Positions 1 to 8,041 of a DNA stretch of 51,978 nt are shown here, piece by piece. The notes below the pieces were generated by a model. The model had not been told where the DNA came from. It did no database searches and saw nothing but the letters and a program-made list of their open reading frames with translations. Made by a program: the position numbers and the translations under genes. The DNA is from Magnetococcales bacterium (lineage in GTDB: Bacteria; Pseudomonadota; Magnetococcia; Magnetococcales; UBA8363): positions 1-51,978 of the forward strand of contig JADFYU010000015.1 of NCBI GenBank assembly GCA_015232865.1, in the 5' to 3' direction. Within the stretch, counting starts at the first letter, position 1; the number at the start of each line of letters is the position of its first letter.

Positions 1-359
1 CATATAGGGATTACAGACAGTAGGATGCCACATGCCTCAACAAAATTGTGCCCTGGGGTGAAAACCGCGCTTACGATCAAACGGTGTCAGTCCCTTGCAT
101 AAAAATGCTCCACGGTTGATTAAATTCATATCAAATGCCTAGAAAATATACAACACACATTATTTGTGTTTTTGTGTAGTAATCTCTCTGCGAGTTATAA
201 TTTTTATTAGAATCATGCTTTTAATTAGCGGGTGGTGTTTGGTTTGGTAATTGCTTGTCTCTATTTGCCCCAGACTCTTCTTGAGTCGAACCTCTTTTCT
301 CAGTACGCAATCGGTCTGAAAGGTTTTCTGTTCTTGGCCAATAAAACAGTGACAAGGTA
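1..359. other. Leader region upstream of nifA, no gene seen
   Basis: No convincing gene lies here. The region is AT-rich from about 120 onward. An imperfect palindrome of ACACA and TGTGT half-sites lies around 152-170, and TTGAT and ATCAA half-sites with a 9-base gap lie around 116-135, too far apart for an FNR site. The best sigma-54-like string, near 87-102, keeps the TTGCA half but not the GG of the -24 half, so I do not call a promoter. Confidence 0.5.
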
Positions 360-1940
360 ATGAAAATGCGCAAGGCAACAGATTTTAAAAATGCAGCCCT
401 GTTTCATACCACCCGGAATGCGTTTTTATCTTCGCAAATGGAGACCTTGTATCAAGTCAGCCAACTGATCAACTCGTCCCAGGATCTGAGCTTTACGCTA
501 AAAACAGTTTTGGAAATATTGGATGAACACGGCAAAATGGGACGAGGGGTTATCATGCTGATGGACCCCGAAACCGGTGGTCTGTTGGTCCAGGCTATAA
601 ACGATGGCAGGCCCTTGCCGGTAAAAAATGTTTTTTTTCCTCCTGGTGAAGGAATGCTCGGGGTCATCGTCTCTTCTGGCCAGGCGGTAATCATCGAAGA
701 TCCCTCCCATGAACCGCGTTTTATCCGCCGACTCGGGCTTCTTGATCCCAGTCTGCCCTTTATTGGCGTTCCCATTCCTCTTGAAAATCAGCAGGTCGGA
801 GGCGTGATTGCCGTCCAACCCTATTTTGGCAGCCGGGAGTTGTTGAGAGATCAGGAACTATTAGTTGAGATTGTCGCCAACCTTCTGGCCCATGCCCTTC
901 GTGTGGCTAGCCGGAGCGGTGAGTTGGCAGAAATTATGGGCAAAACTCAAGAGATCGGTATTCCTCAAAAAATGACTTTGACGGCACCGGGTTTTGAGCA
1001 GTGGATGGAAAGTCGTGCCATGCGCCCGGTGCTTCAGAGTATTGTCCAGGCGGCCAAGTGGGACACGGTGGTTCTCATTCAGGGGGAGAGTGGAACGGGT
1101 AAGGAGATGACAGCCAGTGCCATTCATCAACTCTCTCCCAGGTCAGATGGTCCCTACGTTAAAGTCAATTGTGCAGCCCTCTCTGATAATCTGTTGGAAA
1201 GCGAACTGTTTGGTCATGAAAAGGGGGCTTTTACCGGAGCGGTGAGCAGCCGTAAAGGTCGATTTGAACTGGCCGATGGCGGCACACTTTTTTTGGATGA
1301 AATTGGCGAGATATCCCCAGCCTTTCAGACCCGTTTATTGCGCGTCATTCAAGAGGGAGAGTTTGAGCGGGTGGGCGGAACCAGAACTCTGCATACGGAT
1401 GTACGGATTATTGCTGCAACCAACAAGGATCTCTACCAGGAGGTCCAGAAGGGGAGATTTCGTACCGACCTGTTTTATCGCCTGTTTGTTTTTCCCATCC
1501 AGTTGCCTCCACTACGGGATCGTCGGGAGGATATTCCCTGGTTGGCGGAATCGCTTTTAAAAGGTATTTCCGATCGTCAAAAGCGTGTTCTGCACCTCAG
1601 CCATGGGGCCATGGTTACTTTGAGCAATTCCGAATGGCCGGGTAACGTCAGAGAGTTGGAAAATACGTTGGAAAGAGCGGCCATCATGAGTCAAGACGGT
1701 CTGATCGATGCCGCACACATCGTCTTTCCAGGTCCGGGAGGGATGGTCTCCCTGGAAAGTGGGGCAGGGGCCGCCGCTATTGATATAAACACCCCCGGAT
1801 TGGGTGAAAGAGAGCGGGTCATTGCCGCCTTGGAAAAGTCCGGCTGGGTTCAAGCCAAGGCGGCCCGTCTGTTGGATATGACGCCCCGTCAGATCGCCTA
1901 TCGCATTAAAACCTTGGATATCCCTGTTCGGCATATTTGA
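360..1940 (+). CDS. nifA: NifA, sigma-54-dependent activator of nif genes
   Basis: This 526-residue protein has the NifA layout: an N-terminal GAF domain (about 28-185), a central AAA+ domain with Walker A GESGTGKE (242-249), the sigma-54-contacting GAFTGA loop (289-294) and Walker B LFLDE (310-314), and a C-terminal Fis-type helix-turn-helix (about 480-526). It should bind TGT-N10-ACA sites and drive sigma-54 promoters; such a site and promoter lie just downstream, before nifB. The linker between the AAA+ and DNA-binding domains has no cysteines, so it lacks the Cys motif of the intrinsically oxygen-sensitive alphaproteobacterial NifA and resembles the NifL- or PII-controlled type. No nifL is in the window. 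A second ATG two codons in (366) has the better ribosome-site spacing. Other Fis-family activators share this architecture, but the nif context supports NifA. Confidence 0.9.
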   Translation: MKMRKATDFKNAALFHTTRNAFLSSQMETLYQVSQLINSSQDLSFTLKTVLEILDEHGKMGRGVIMLMDPETGGLLVQAINDGRPLPVKNVFFPPGEGMLGVIVSSGQAVIIEDPSHEPRFIRRLGLLDPSLPFIGVPIPLENQQVGGVIAVQPYFGSRELLRDQELLVEIVANLLAHALRVASRSGELAEIMGKTQEIGIPQKMTLTAPGFEQWMESRAMRPVLQSIVQAAKWDTVVLIQGESGTGKEMTASAIHQLSPRSDGPYVKVNCAALSDNLLESELFGHEKGAFTGAVSSRKGRFELADGGTLFLDEIGEISPAFQTRLLRVIQEGEFERVGGTRTLHTDVRIIAATNKDLYQEVQKGRFRTDLFYRLFVFPIQLPPLRDRREDIPWLAESLLKGISDRQKRVLHLSHGAMVTLSNSEWPGNVRELENTLERAAIMSQDGLIDAAHIVFPGPGGMVSLESGAGAAAIDINTPGLGERERVIAALEKSGWVQAKAARLLDMTPRQIAYRIKTLDIPVRHI

Positions 1941-1952
1941 TTGATTCCTTTG

Positions 1953-1968
1953 TGTCGTGAAGACGACA
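1953..1968 (+). promoter_or_regulatory. NifA upstream activator site
   Basis: TGTCGTGAAGACGACA is an exact TGT-N10-ACA match and is itself palindromic. It lies 81 bases upstream of the -24 element at 2049, the usual distance for a NifA enhancer. Confidence 0.85.
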
Positions 1969-2021
1969 ATTGGTAGGTGTTATCCGACAAAGCACAATAA
2001 CCAAGTTTAAATATGTATTAA

Positions 2022-2034
2022 TATCAATGATATA
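2022..2034 (+). promoter_or_regulatory. Possible IHF site between NifA site and nifB promoter
   Basis: TATCAATGATATA matches the IHF consensus WATCAANNNNTTR with one mismatch. IHF commonly bends DNA between the NifA site and the sigma-54 promoter. The match is short and the DNA is AT-rich, so it could be chance. Confidence 0.4.
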
Positions 2035-2048
2035 TATGTGATTATTTT

Positions 2049-2064
2049 TGGCTCGCCGGTTGCG
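2049..2064 (+). promoter_or_regulatory. Sigma-54 (-24/-12) promoter of nifB
   Basis: TGGCTCGCCGGTTGCG matches the sigma-54 consensus TGGCACG-N4-TTGCW at all positions but two, with intact GG and GC at the required spacing. It points at nifB, whose start is 58 bases downstream of the -12 element. Confidence 0.85.
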
Positions 2065-2121
2065 ATATCTCTTTGGCAAGTGATCAACATGGTGTTGGTC
2101 TTTTAAAGTGCGGAGATATCC

Positions 2122-3522
2122 ATGTCCAGTCAATGTGAAACAAGCCACGGCAATGGTTTAGTGGATAACCATCCCTGTTTTTCCAAAGAGGCCCAGCATC
2201 AGGTTGCGCGTATGCACCTGGCTGTTGCTCCGTCCTGTAATATTCAATGTCACTATTGCAACCGCAAGTATGATTGCAGCAATGAATCCCGCCCCGGAGT
2301 GGTGAGTCGATTGTTGACGCCGGAAGAGTCTGTTGCGCACGTGGCTGCGGTTAAAGATAAAATTCCCCAGCTAACGGTCGTCGGTATCGCCGGGCCTGGT
2401 GACCCTTTGGCCAACCCTGATCGCACCTTTGCAACCTGCCGGTTGGTTAAAGAGAGTTTCCCTGAGTTAATGCTCTGTCTTTCGACAAATGGTCTGAATC
2501 TGCCAGATCAGGCGGAGAAAATAGCTCGGATGGGTATCCATCACGTCACTTTGACTCTCAACACCCTGGATGCGGAAATCGGTGAAAAGATCTATCCCTG
2601 GATTTTCTGGAAAAATCGCCGTATCCGTGGCAAAGAGGCGGTTCAGATTCTGATGGATCAACAGATGATCGGAATTCGCAAGCTGGTTGAACGGGGTATT
2701 TTGGTGAAGGTCAATTCGGTTCTCATTCCAGGTATTAATGATGAGGATCTGCCAAAGGTTCATGATAAAATAACTTCAGAAGGTGTTTTCCTGCACAATA
2801 TCATGCCTTTGATCTCCTCGCCGGAACATGGAACCTACTATGGATTGACGGGCCAGAGAGAACCTCTAAAAGAAGAGATGCAAGGGGTTCAGAGTCAATG
2901 TGGAGGTGTGGAACTCATGACCCACTGCCGACAATGCCGAGCAGATGCTGTCGGAATGCTTGGAGAGGATCGCAGTCAGGAGTTTTCTCCAAAGAACGCG
3001 GAACCCTTCTTCGACCCTTCGACCTTCTCCGCTCGACCCGCTCGGGTCATCCCGATTCAAATGGTACAACAACCTGCAAATGGGCGTCGTGGGACCAAGC
3101 TCAAGCCAATATCTTCCCCAAACAGAATAAGGGTGGCTGTTGCCAGTCGTGATGGTGTTCACATTAATCTCCATTTTGGTCACACGGATACTTTTACAAT
3201 CTACGAAAAAGATCCAGCCGGAGATGTTCGGCCGGTAAAGGAGCTGTCTACCCAACAATACTGCTTCGGAGACGAGCAGTGTGGAGAGCGGGAAGATGGT
3301 CTGGAGACCGTTATAAAAATGCTGGCGGGTTGTGATGCCATTATGTGTGAACGTATTGGCTTTACCCCTTGGAATCGTTTGAAAGAGAGCGGTATCAAGC
3401 CCATAAACGATTATGCGGACTGGACCATTGTTGAGGCCATTCAAGACTATGCCGACAGAGTGGAAAAGGAGGCTGAGGCAGGGCGTCGGTTACCGGACCA
3501 ATCCATCGCCTACGGGAGTTGA
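2122..3522 (+). CDS. nifB: NifB, radical SAM maturase for nitrogenase cofactor
   Basis: NifB makes NifB-co, the 8Fe-core precursor of the nitrogenase iron-molybdenum cofactor, from [4Fe-4S] clusters and SAM. The radical SAM motif CNIQCHYC (Cys39, Cys43, Cys46; CX3CX2C) is present. A C-terminal NifX/NafY-like domain begins near residue 334 with IRVAVASRDG and runs to about 450, so this is the two-domain form, joined by a Pro/Arg-rich linker (about 293-333). Length (466) is close to that of proteobacterial NifB. A CGGAG ribosome site lies 7 bases before the ATG. The gene is the first behind the sigma-54/NifA promoter, and a ferredoxin gene starts 3 bases after its stop. Confidence 0.97.
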   Translation: MSSQCETSHGNGLVDNHPCFSKEAQHQVARMHLAVAPSCNIQCHYCNRKYDCSNESRPGVVSRLLTPEESVAHVAAVKDKIPQLTVVGIAGPGDPLANPDRTFATCRLVKESFPELMLCLSTNGLNLPDQAEKIARMGIHHVTLTLNTLDAEIGEKIYPWIFWKNRRIRGKEAVQILMDQQMIGIRKLVERGILVKVNSVLIPGINDEDLPKVHDKITSEGVFLHNIMPLISSPEHGTYYGLTGQREPLKEEMQGVQSQCGGVELMTHCRQCRADAVGMLGEDRSQEFSPKNAEPFFDPSTFSARPARVIPIQMVQQPANGRRGTKLKPISSPNRIRVAVASRDGVHINLHFGHTDTFTIYEKDPAGDVRPVKELSTQQYCFGDEQCGEREDGLETVIKMLAGCDAIMCERIGFTPWNRLKESGIKPINDYADWTIVEAIQDYADRVEKEAEAGRRLPDQSIAYGS

Positions 3523-3525
3523 AAA

Positions 3526-3819
3526 ATGGCTTTATCCATAACAGAGAGCTGCGTCGGTTGTTGGGCTTGTGTTGACGTCTGTCCCAATCAAGCCATCGAG
3601 GTGTTTCGCACGATTTTTAGAATTGTTCCCGAACTGTGTCAGGAGTGTGAATTCGAGTTTCCAGATTCTCAATGTGCTGAGATCTGTCCCGTTGAGGAGG
3701 CCATTTTGGATGGTGCCGGTCGGCCGGTCAATCCTTTGGGCAGTTTGACCGGGGTTCCGCCATCCGTACGACGGGCTTTTGAAGGCCGGAGTGCTCCGGT
3801 GGCATCGGATTGTCGGTGA
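3526..3819 (+). CDS. NifB-associated 2[4Fe-4S] ferredoxin
   Basis: A 97-residue ferredoxin with Cys9, Cys12, Cys15 and Cys19-Pro for one [4Fe-4S] cluster and Cys38, Cys41, Cys50 and Cys54-Pro for the second. The eight-residue gap in the second set (CX2CX8CX3C) is typical of ferredoxins encoded beside nifB, such as the FdxN type, which are thought to feed electrons to NifB. A 30-residue tail without cysteines follows. The gene starts 3 bases after the nifB stop, so the two are almost certainly co-transcribed. Confidence 0.92.
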   Translation: MALSITESCVGCWACVDVCPNQAIEVFRTIFRIVPELCQECEFEFPDSQCAEICPVEEAILDGAGRPVNPLGSLTGVPPSVRRAFEGRSAPVASDCR

Positions 3820-3848
3820 GAGAGTCTTCTCAAAATGGTTTAAATCAA

Positions 3849-4024
3849 TTTGAACCTGGGTTTGGCAGTTGTACGTACGCAATCGGTGCAACCACTTGAT
3901 TCATCTGGCAAACAGGAAAAAAAGTCCCTTCACCAATAAGGTGACTTCAATTGTTCCCAGTTGACCGGATCAAGCAAACGGTTGCACCGCTTACGTACGG
4001 CCAATTGATAACTCTAGGATAAAC
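3849..4024. repeat. Large imperfect palindromic repeat, full copy 1
   Basis: About 175 bases fold back almost end to end. The left arm carries CAATCGGTGCAACC and the right arm the complement GGTTGCACCG; the outer ends read AACCTGGG on one side and CTAGGAT on the other. The centre is a small hairpin, TCACC-AATAA-GGTGA, at about 3930-3944. The same layout recurs at 22083-22257, in reduced form at 20651-20804 and as a half copy at 8571-8670. No coding potential; it resembles ERIC-like intergenic elements in design but I do not recognise the sequence. Confidence 0.85.
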
Positions 4025-4040
4025 AAGAGGGAGGTGGGGT

Positions 4041-4487
4041 GTGGCTACCGTGGTGTTTTATGAAAAACCTGGATGTATCAATAACTTGTTGCAAAGAACC
4101 CTTCTTAAAAATTCGGGCCATGTCGTGACGGTAAGAAATATTTTAACAACACAATGGAGTGCCGATAAACTGCGTTGGTTTTGCAGTGGGATTCCCGTTA
4201 ATAAATGGTTTAATCGGAGCGCCCCTCAGGTTAAAAGCGGCATGATCGTGCCGGCACAACTATCAGAGGAGCAGGCGTTGGAGTTGATGGTCTCCAATCC
4301 TTTATTGATTCGTCGGCCATTAATGGACGTCAGTGGCTTTCCGGTCGTCGGCTTTGACCTGGCGGAACTGGATCGAACGATCGGTTTGGTCAAGGGGCAG
4401 CCATCTGAAATCGGAATACTGAAAAAGGGATCTTGCCAATCAAAGAGTGATCCATCATCCCAACTCTGTCAGCAATCCGGGGCTTGA
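4041..4487 (+). CDS. ArsC/Spx-fold nitrogenase-associated protein
   Basis: This 148-residue protein starts with a thioredoxin-fold pattern (VVFYEKPGCINN) and later has LIRRPLM, the short motif shared by ArsC/Spx-fold proteins. Relatives are encoded in nif clusters under names such as NifO or nitrogenase-associated protein. Only one cysteine sits at the active-site position (Cys11), without the CXXC of Spx. The role is not established; in Azotobacter NifO influences molybdenum use for cofactor assembly. The start is a GTG with a strong AGAGGGAGG ribosome site 6 bases upstream. The C-terminal 30 residues are Ser/Gln-rich and probably disordered. nifQ, the molybdenum-donating gene, follows. Confidence 0.75.
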   Translation: MATVVFYEKPGCINNLLQRTLLKNSGHVVTVRNILTTQWSADKLRWFCSGIPVNKWFNRSAPQVKSGMIVPAQLSEEQALELMVSNPLLIRRPLMDVSGFPVVGFDLAELDRTIGLVKGQPSEIGILKKGSCQSKSDPSSQLCQQSGA

Positions 4488-4512
4488 CATGGAGATTAGA
4501 GAGGAATACCCC

Positions 4513-5124
4513 ATGAATCATGATCCGGCGAAAAATAGAGCTGATCTTGGGAATCCGTCTCACTTTTTAGCTTTGCAGGACGGGAATAGGGGGGACTGTT
4601 TTCCATCAATGCCATCTCAAAACAGAGCCTTGTTTTCTCAAATTTTGATCTCATGTCTCTCTGGGAACAGTGTGCTTCCCGCCTGGATGGGGTTGGGGAA
4701 AAAAAGGTTCAAGGGCCTCATTGCACAGTATGGGTTTGATTATGCGGATGCCTTGTGGCCGGTAAAAATAGAGGGTGAGTCATCGTCGGGTCCGGAAGAG
4801 GTTTTGGAAGTGACTCAACTTTTGGTCGCTTACGCCAACCCGCAACTTTGTTTGGAAGAGGTGGCTGTTTTTGCCGAGTTGATTGCACGAGCCTGTCTGG
4901 GTAATGAGCACCTTTACCACGATCTGGGGTTGGTAGATCGTGGGCAATTGTCCATCCTTTTAAAGCATAATTTCCCAGGACTCTTCAAAAAAAACATCCA
5001 CGACATGAAGTGGAAGAAATTTATCTATAGGCAGTTGTGTGAACAGGCCGGTTTGATGACCTGCCGTGCTCCTTCATGTGGAGTCTGTCCCGACTATTCT
5101 CTCTGCTTTAATCACAAAGAATAG
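4513..5124 (+). CDS. nifQ: NifQ, molybdenum donor for nitrogenase cofactor
   Basis: NifQ carries a Mo-Fe-S cluster and supplies molybdenum to the NifEN/NifH stage of cofactor assembly. The diagnostic C-terminal motif Cx4Cx2Cx5C is intact (CRAPSCGVCPDYSLC), 5 residues before the end. The start at 4513 is chosen because GAGAGGAA lies about 7 bases upstream; an in-frame ATG at 4489 has no comparable site. That gives 203 residues, usual for the family. The preceding gene ends 25 bases upstream, and the stop overlaps the GTG of draG by one base, so these genes form one transcription unit. Confidence 0.9.
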   Translation: MNHDPAKNRADLGNPSHFLALQDGNRGDCFPSMPSQNRALFSQILISCLSGNSVLPAWMGLGKKRFKGLIAQYGFDYADALWPVKIEGESSSGPEEVLEVTQLLVAYANPQLCLEEVAVFAELIARACLGNEHLYHDLGLVDRGQLSILLKHNFPGLFKKNIHDMKWKKFIYRQLCEQAGLMTCRAPSCGVCPDYSLCFNHKE

Positions 5125-6062
5125 TGGTTGACGCCATGTTTTCATTTTTTCGTCATAACCGAAATAAACCACGGGATTTCGTTGAAAAAAGGGCGGTAGG
5201 AGCCTATCTGGGCGTTGCGGTTGGGGATGCTCTGGGGGCCACGGTAGAGTTTATGATTCCCAATGAGATTGAACAGGAATATGGGGTGCATAATCAAATT
5301 TGTGGCGGTGGATGGTTGAACCTGAAGGTGGGAGAGGTGACGGATGACACGACCATGTCCCTTGCCCTGGGGCAGGCCATTTTAGCAGAAAACGGTCAGG
5401 TTGTCGGGCAATCCGTCGGTCAGGCTTTTGATGCCTGGATGCACGCCAAACCGGTGGATATTGGCGACACCGTTCGGAGTGGGATTCTTAATTTTCGCCA
5501 TAAGAATAAAATTCAGGTCGCGTACGATGAGTGGGGTGGTGGAAATGGGGCCTGTATGCGGACCCTGCCCATCGCGTTGGTTACGTATGGTCAAAATGAC
5601 CAGGAAATGGTTCGAGCCTCCAGAATCCAAGCCCACCTTACCCATCACAACGATCTCTCCGATGCGGGAACCGAGTGCATTAACCGCATGATTCAAATGT
5701 CTTTTGATGGAGTGAAAATACCGGATCTTATCAATGGTCCGGTTCAACAGCTGATCGAAAAACATCCCGTATTCAGATTTCGTCGAAAGAAGCCGATCTC
5801 GAATCCTTCTGGATACATTGTCGATACATTGCGAACGGTATTTGAGAGTTTTTTCGATACCGATAGCTTTTATGATTGTCTGGTGGATGTGGTCAACCGA
5901 GGCGGAGATGCCGACACAACCGGAGCCATAGCCGGAGCCGTTGCCGGTGCTTATTATGGAGAGGAGGGCATCCCTAAAACTTGGTTGAAAAAGCTGAATA
6001 AGGAGATTAAGGTTCAGTGTCGATCTCAGGCGTTGGGATTGATTCGACTTGCGAGAAGATAA
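5124..6062 (+). CDS. draG: DraG-like ADP-ribosylglycohydrolase
   Basis: DraG removes ADP-ribose from an arginine of nitrogenase reductase (NifH), switching nitrogenase back on when ammonium falls. The family's dimanganese motifs are all visible: GVAVGDALGA (30-39), TDDT (73-76), and GGDADTTGA (260-268). Length 312 is normal. The likely start is the GTG that overlaps the nifQ stop; an ATG 12 bases later is the alternative. Its place at the end of a nif operon supports the nitrogenase role over other ADP-ribosylglycohydrolases. The partner that adds the ADP-ribose, DraT, usually sits next to draG but is not in this window. Confidence 0.88.
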   Translation: MVDAMFSFFRHNRNKPRDFVEKRAVGAYLGVAVGDALGATVEFMIPNEIEQEYGVHNQICGGGWLNLKVGEVTDDTTMSLALGQAILAENGQVVGQSVGQAFDAWMHAKPVDIGDTVRSGILNFRHKNKIQVAYDEWGGGNGACMRTLPIALVTYGQNDQEMVRASRIQAHLTHHNDLSDAGTECINRMIQMSFDGVKIPDLINGPVQQLIEKHPVFRFRRKKPISNPSGYIVDTLRTVFESFFDTDSFYDCLVDVVNRGGDADTTGAIAGAVAGAYYGEEGIPKTWLKKLNKEIKVQCRSQALGLIRLARR

Positions 6063-6100
6063 ACGGAACCAATGATAATGGGTTAATGGTCCCGTTTTTT
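6062..6100 (+). terminator. Terminator after draG
   Basis: AACGGAACCA (6062-6071) pairs with TGGTCCCGTT (6087-6096) with one mismatch and is followed by a T run. It ends the nif transcript and overlaps the last codons of the convergent Sel1 gene. Confidence 0.65.
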
Positions 6101-7300
6101 CTGCTCCAGAGTCAGCATCTCCTGAGCCGACTCCAAGCCTTGGTTTGCTGCGGCACTCAACCATCGGATCGCCCGTAAGCCATCCTGGGGAACCCCTTTT
6201 CCCTGGGCATACATCAGGCCGATCATATACTGACCAAAAGCATGGTTGTCGGCTGAGGCCTTTTCAAACCATTTCATCGATTCCGCATAATCGACCGCCA
6301 CCTCTTCCCCCTCAAAATAGATCATGCCCAGCTTTAGATAGGTCCAGGCTAAAATTTCCGGGTTGACCGGCTGTTCTTCTCTGTGCTTTGCGGGTTCCGC
6401 CACCTTCAACAGCCACTCCAGAGCTTTTTTTTCGTTACGAGTCGTGCCCAACCCTTTTTGGTAGAGTGTGCCGAGAATAAATTGAGCCTGTTTGTCTCCC
6501 CCCTGAGCGGCCGTTTGGAACCATTTAAAAGCCTGGGTCGGATCGTATTGTGGGTCATTTTCATTTAAATAGAGATGTCCAAGTATTGCCTGCGCACGAT
6601 AGTCACCCTGCTCAGCCAGTTTGAGATAGCTGAGAAAAAATGGATCGTCACCCTGAACGGGCGTTGCTCGACGCAGTGGCTCTGTCAAGGGAGAGATCAT
6701 GGCCTGCTTGGGTTGATCGGGCAGGCGAAGCGGTATCTTTGCCTCGGGCACGGGAAGATCCGGGGTTGGTTCAGGCATAAGTGAGTCGGACCCTGGACTG
6801 TTTGGCCTGTGTCGAGCGGCATAGGCTTCGGGTGCTGGATCGTTGCTGACAAAACGGGCCAGGGGGGGCGATTCGGGAAGGGCGGGAGTCTCCGTTATGA
6901 AGGCCGCATCCTCCTCCTGGGTGCTGGGAAATTCGTCTGGCGGATCGTTGCTGACAAAACGGGCCAGGGGCGGTAATTCGGGAAGGGCGGGAGTCTCCGT
7001 TATGAAGGCCGCATCCTCCTCCTGGGTGCTGGGAAATTCGTCTGGCGGATCGTTGCTGACAAAACGGGCCAGGGGGGGCGATTCGGGAAGGGGGCGGGTC
7101 TCCGCTACAAAAGCCGAATCGTCTTTGATAATGCCTGTAATATCATTGTTTTGTGAGGATGAGATGCGTTCTGCTTGCAGGGTTTGCGGTGCCGCAAAAA
7201 AGATGACAGAGGTAAAGATACAGACCATCACGCCATGAGAGGGACTGATGGTCAGCTTGCCCCCCGGAGTCACGCTCATTTTCAACCCTGTAGGATTCAT
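6083..7300 (-). CDS. Sel1-repeat envelope protein with internal tandem repeat
   Basis: A 405-residue protein. The start at 7300 is favoured by GGAGA seven bases upstream; the reading frame is open to 7354. A hydrophobic segment at about 22-40 is a signal anchor or signal peptide. Residues about 50-155 are a Pro/Glu-rich spacer built from a 35-residue repeat (SNDPPDEFPSTQEED is its core), present nearly identically two to three times. The C-terminal half (about 225-400) consists of four to five Sel1-type TPR repeats, recognised by patterns such as AQFILGTLYQKGLG and GLMYAQGKGVPQD. Sel1 proteins usually scaffold protein complexes; no specific partner can be named. It is convergent with draG and not part of the nif unit. 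Confidence 0.8.
   Translation of the reverse strand: MNPTGLKMSVTPGGKLTISPSHGVMVCIFTSVIFFAAPQTLQAERISSSQNNDITGIIKDDSAFVAETRPLPESPPLARFVSNDPPDEFPSTQEEDAAFITETPALPELPPLARFVSNDPPDEFPSTQEEDAAFITETPALPESPPLARFVSNDPAPEAYAARHRPNSPGSDSLMPEPTPDLPVPEAKIPLRLPDQPKQAMISPLTEPLRRATPVQGDDPFFLSYLKLAEQGDYRAQAILGHLYLNENDPQYDPTQAFKWFQTAAQGGDKQAQFILGTLYQKGLGTTRNEKKALEWLLKVAEPAKHREEQPVNPEILAWTYLKLGMIYFEGEEVAVDYAESMKWFEKASADNHAFGQYMIGLMYAQGKGVPQDGLRAIRWLSAAANQGLESAQEMLTLEQKKRDH
6837..7120. repeat. 105-bp in-frame tandem repeat
   Basis: The string CGTTGCTGACAAAACGGGCC begins at 6841, 6946 and 7051, an exact 105-base period. Units one and two are nearly identical; the third diverges in its second half. It encodes the 35-residue repeat of the Sel1 protein. 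Period divisible by three and low divergence suggest recent expansion by slippage or recombination. Confidence 0.9.
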
Positions 7301-7637
7301 TGGTAGGTCTCCAAAAATTCCAGCTATACCCTGAATCCGTGACCCTACGACCAATCAGAGTACAAACTATGTGATCTTGCGGCAGTTTAAAAAAATGCCC
7401 GTCGAATTGATGATTGCGACCCAGATTATTCAATTCCGACGTAAGACCAATATCCTGCACCTGTTTCCGTCCCGAAAATCACAGATCCAAGTATACCACG
7501 ACATGATAACACCACCTTGTTGTTTTTAACAAATATCGCAGCGTGTTTTAATCATTTCTTTTGAAAAGGTGTAAAAAAAACAAAACCGCTTTTACCTTAT
7601 GCGCAAAATGGTGTATATTTGGAGGGATGATTTCCTG
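7301..7637. other. Divergent intergenic region, no gene seen
   Basis: The 337 bases between the Sel1 gene and the STAS gene must hold two divergent promoters. An inverted repeat lies at 7400-7410 and 7430-7441 (CGTCGAATTGA with its complement, one base bulged). Poly-A tracts occur near 7572-7582. I see no reliable -35/-10 pair. Confidence 0.5.
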
Positions 7638-7976
7638 ATGAAACAGTTATTAAAAGGTTTTGGAATGGGCGTTGAAATAAACCAGGTTGGAAATAAAATG
7701 ATCCTGACCATCCACGGTGAGTTTGGATTGAATTGCAACCAATCTTTCCATGACTTCTTTAAATCCAACATCAAGAACCAAAAAGAGCGTGAGTTCATCG
7801 TCGATTTTAAAGATGTAACCTATATTTCGAGCATTGGGGCGGGGTTGCTGATTCAACTGCGAGAGTTTGGCGGGGGAAGCGAGGCCGATATTTCATTGGT
7901 TAACGTCAACGAACGAACCATGAAACTGTTGACGGTTCTGAATTTCAGCCAGTTGTTTAAAATTTCCGCCCAGTAG
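7638..7976 (+). CDS. STAS-domain anti-sigma-factor antagonist
   Basis: A single STAS domain, of the SpoIIAA/RsbV type. Such proteins bind a HATPase-type anti-sigma kinase, which inactivates them by phosphorylating a serine; the segment VTYISSIGAGLL holds that serine in the expected loop. The start is uncertain: ATG 7638 (112 residues) lies 13 bases after GGAGG, while ATG 7665 (103 residues) has AAGG at better spacing. The neighbour on the opposite strand is the matching HATPase, so the two form a partner-switching pair despite being convergent. What they control is not visible; the large envelope gene cluster starts just beyond. Confidence 0.82.
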   Translation: MKQLLKGFGMGVEINQVGNKMILTIHGEFGLNCNQSFHDFFKSNIKNQKEREFIVDFKDVTYISSIGAGLLIQLREFGGGSEADISLVNVNERTMKLLTVLNFSQLFKISAQ

Positions 7977-8041
7977 AAAATGGCTGACCAACCTGACGCT
8001 GTCTTGCTCTCGCGTCAAATCCCGGTAAAACGAGACAAGGA

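Noticed and set aside
87..102. Sigma-54 promoter before nifA
   Set aside because: Only the -12 half (TTGCA) fits; the GG of the -24 half is missing at the correct spacing.
116..135. FNR site before nifA
   Set aside because: TTGAT and ATCAA are separated by nine bases in place of four.
6837..7120. CRISPR-like repeat
   Set aside because: Units are adjacent without unique spacers, and the period is a multiple of three inside a coding sequence.
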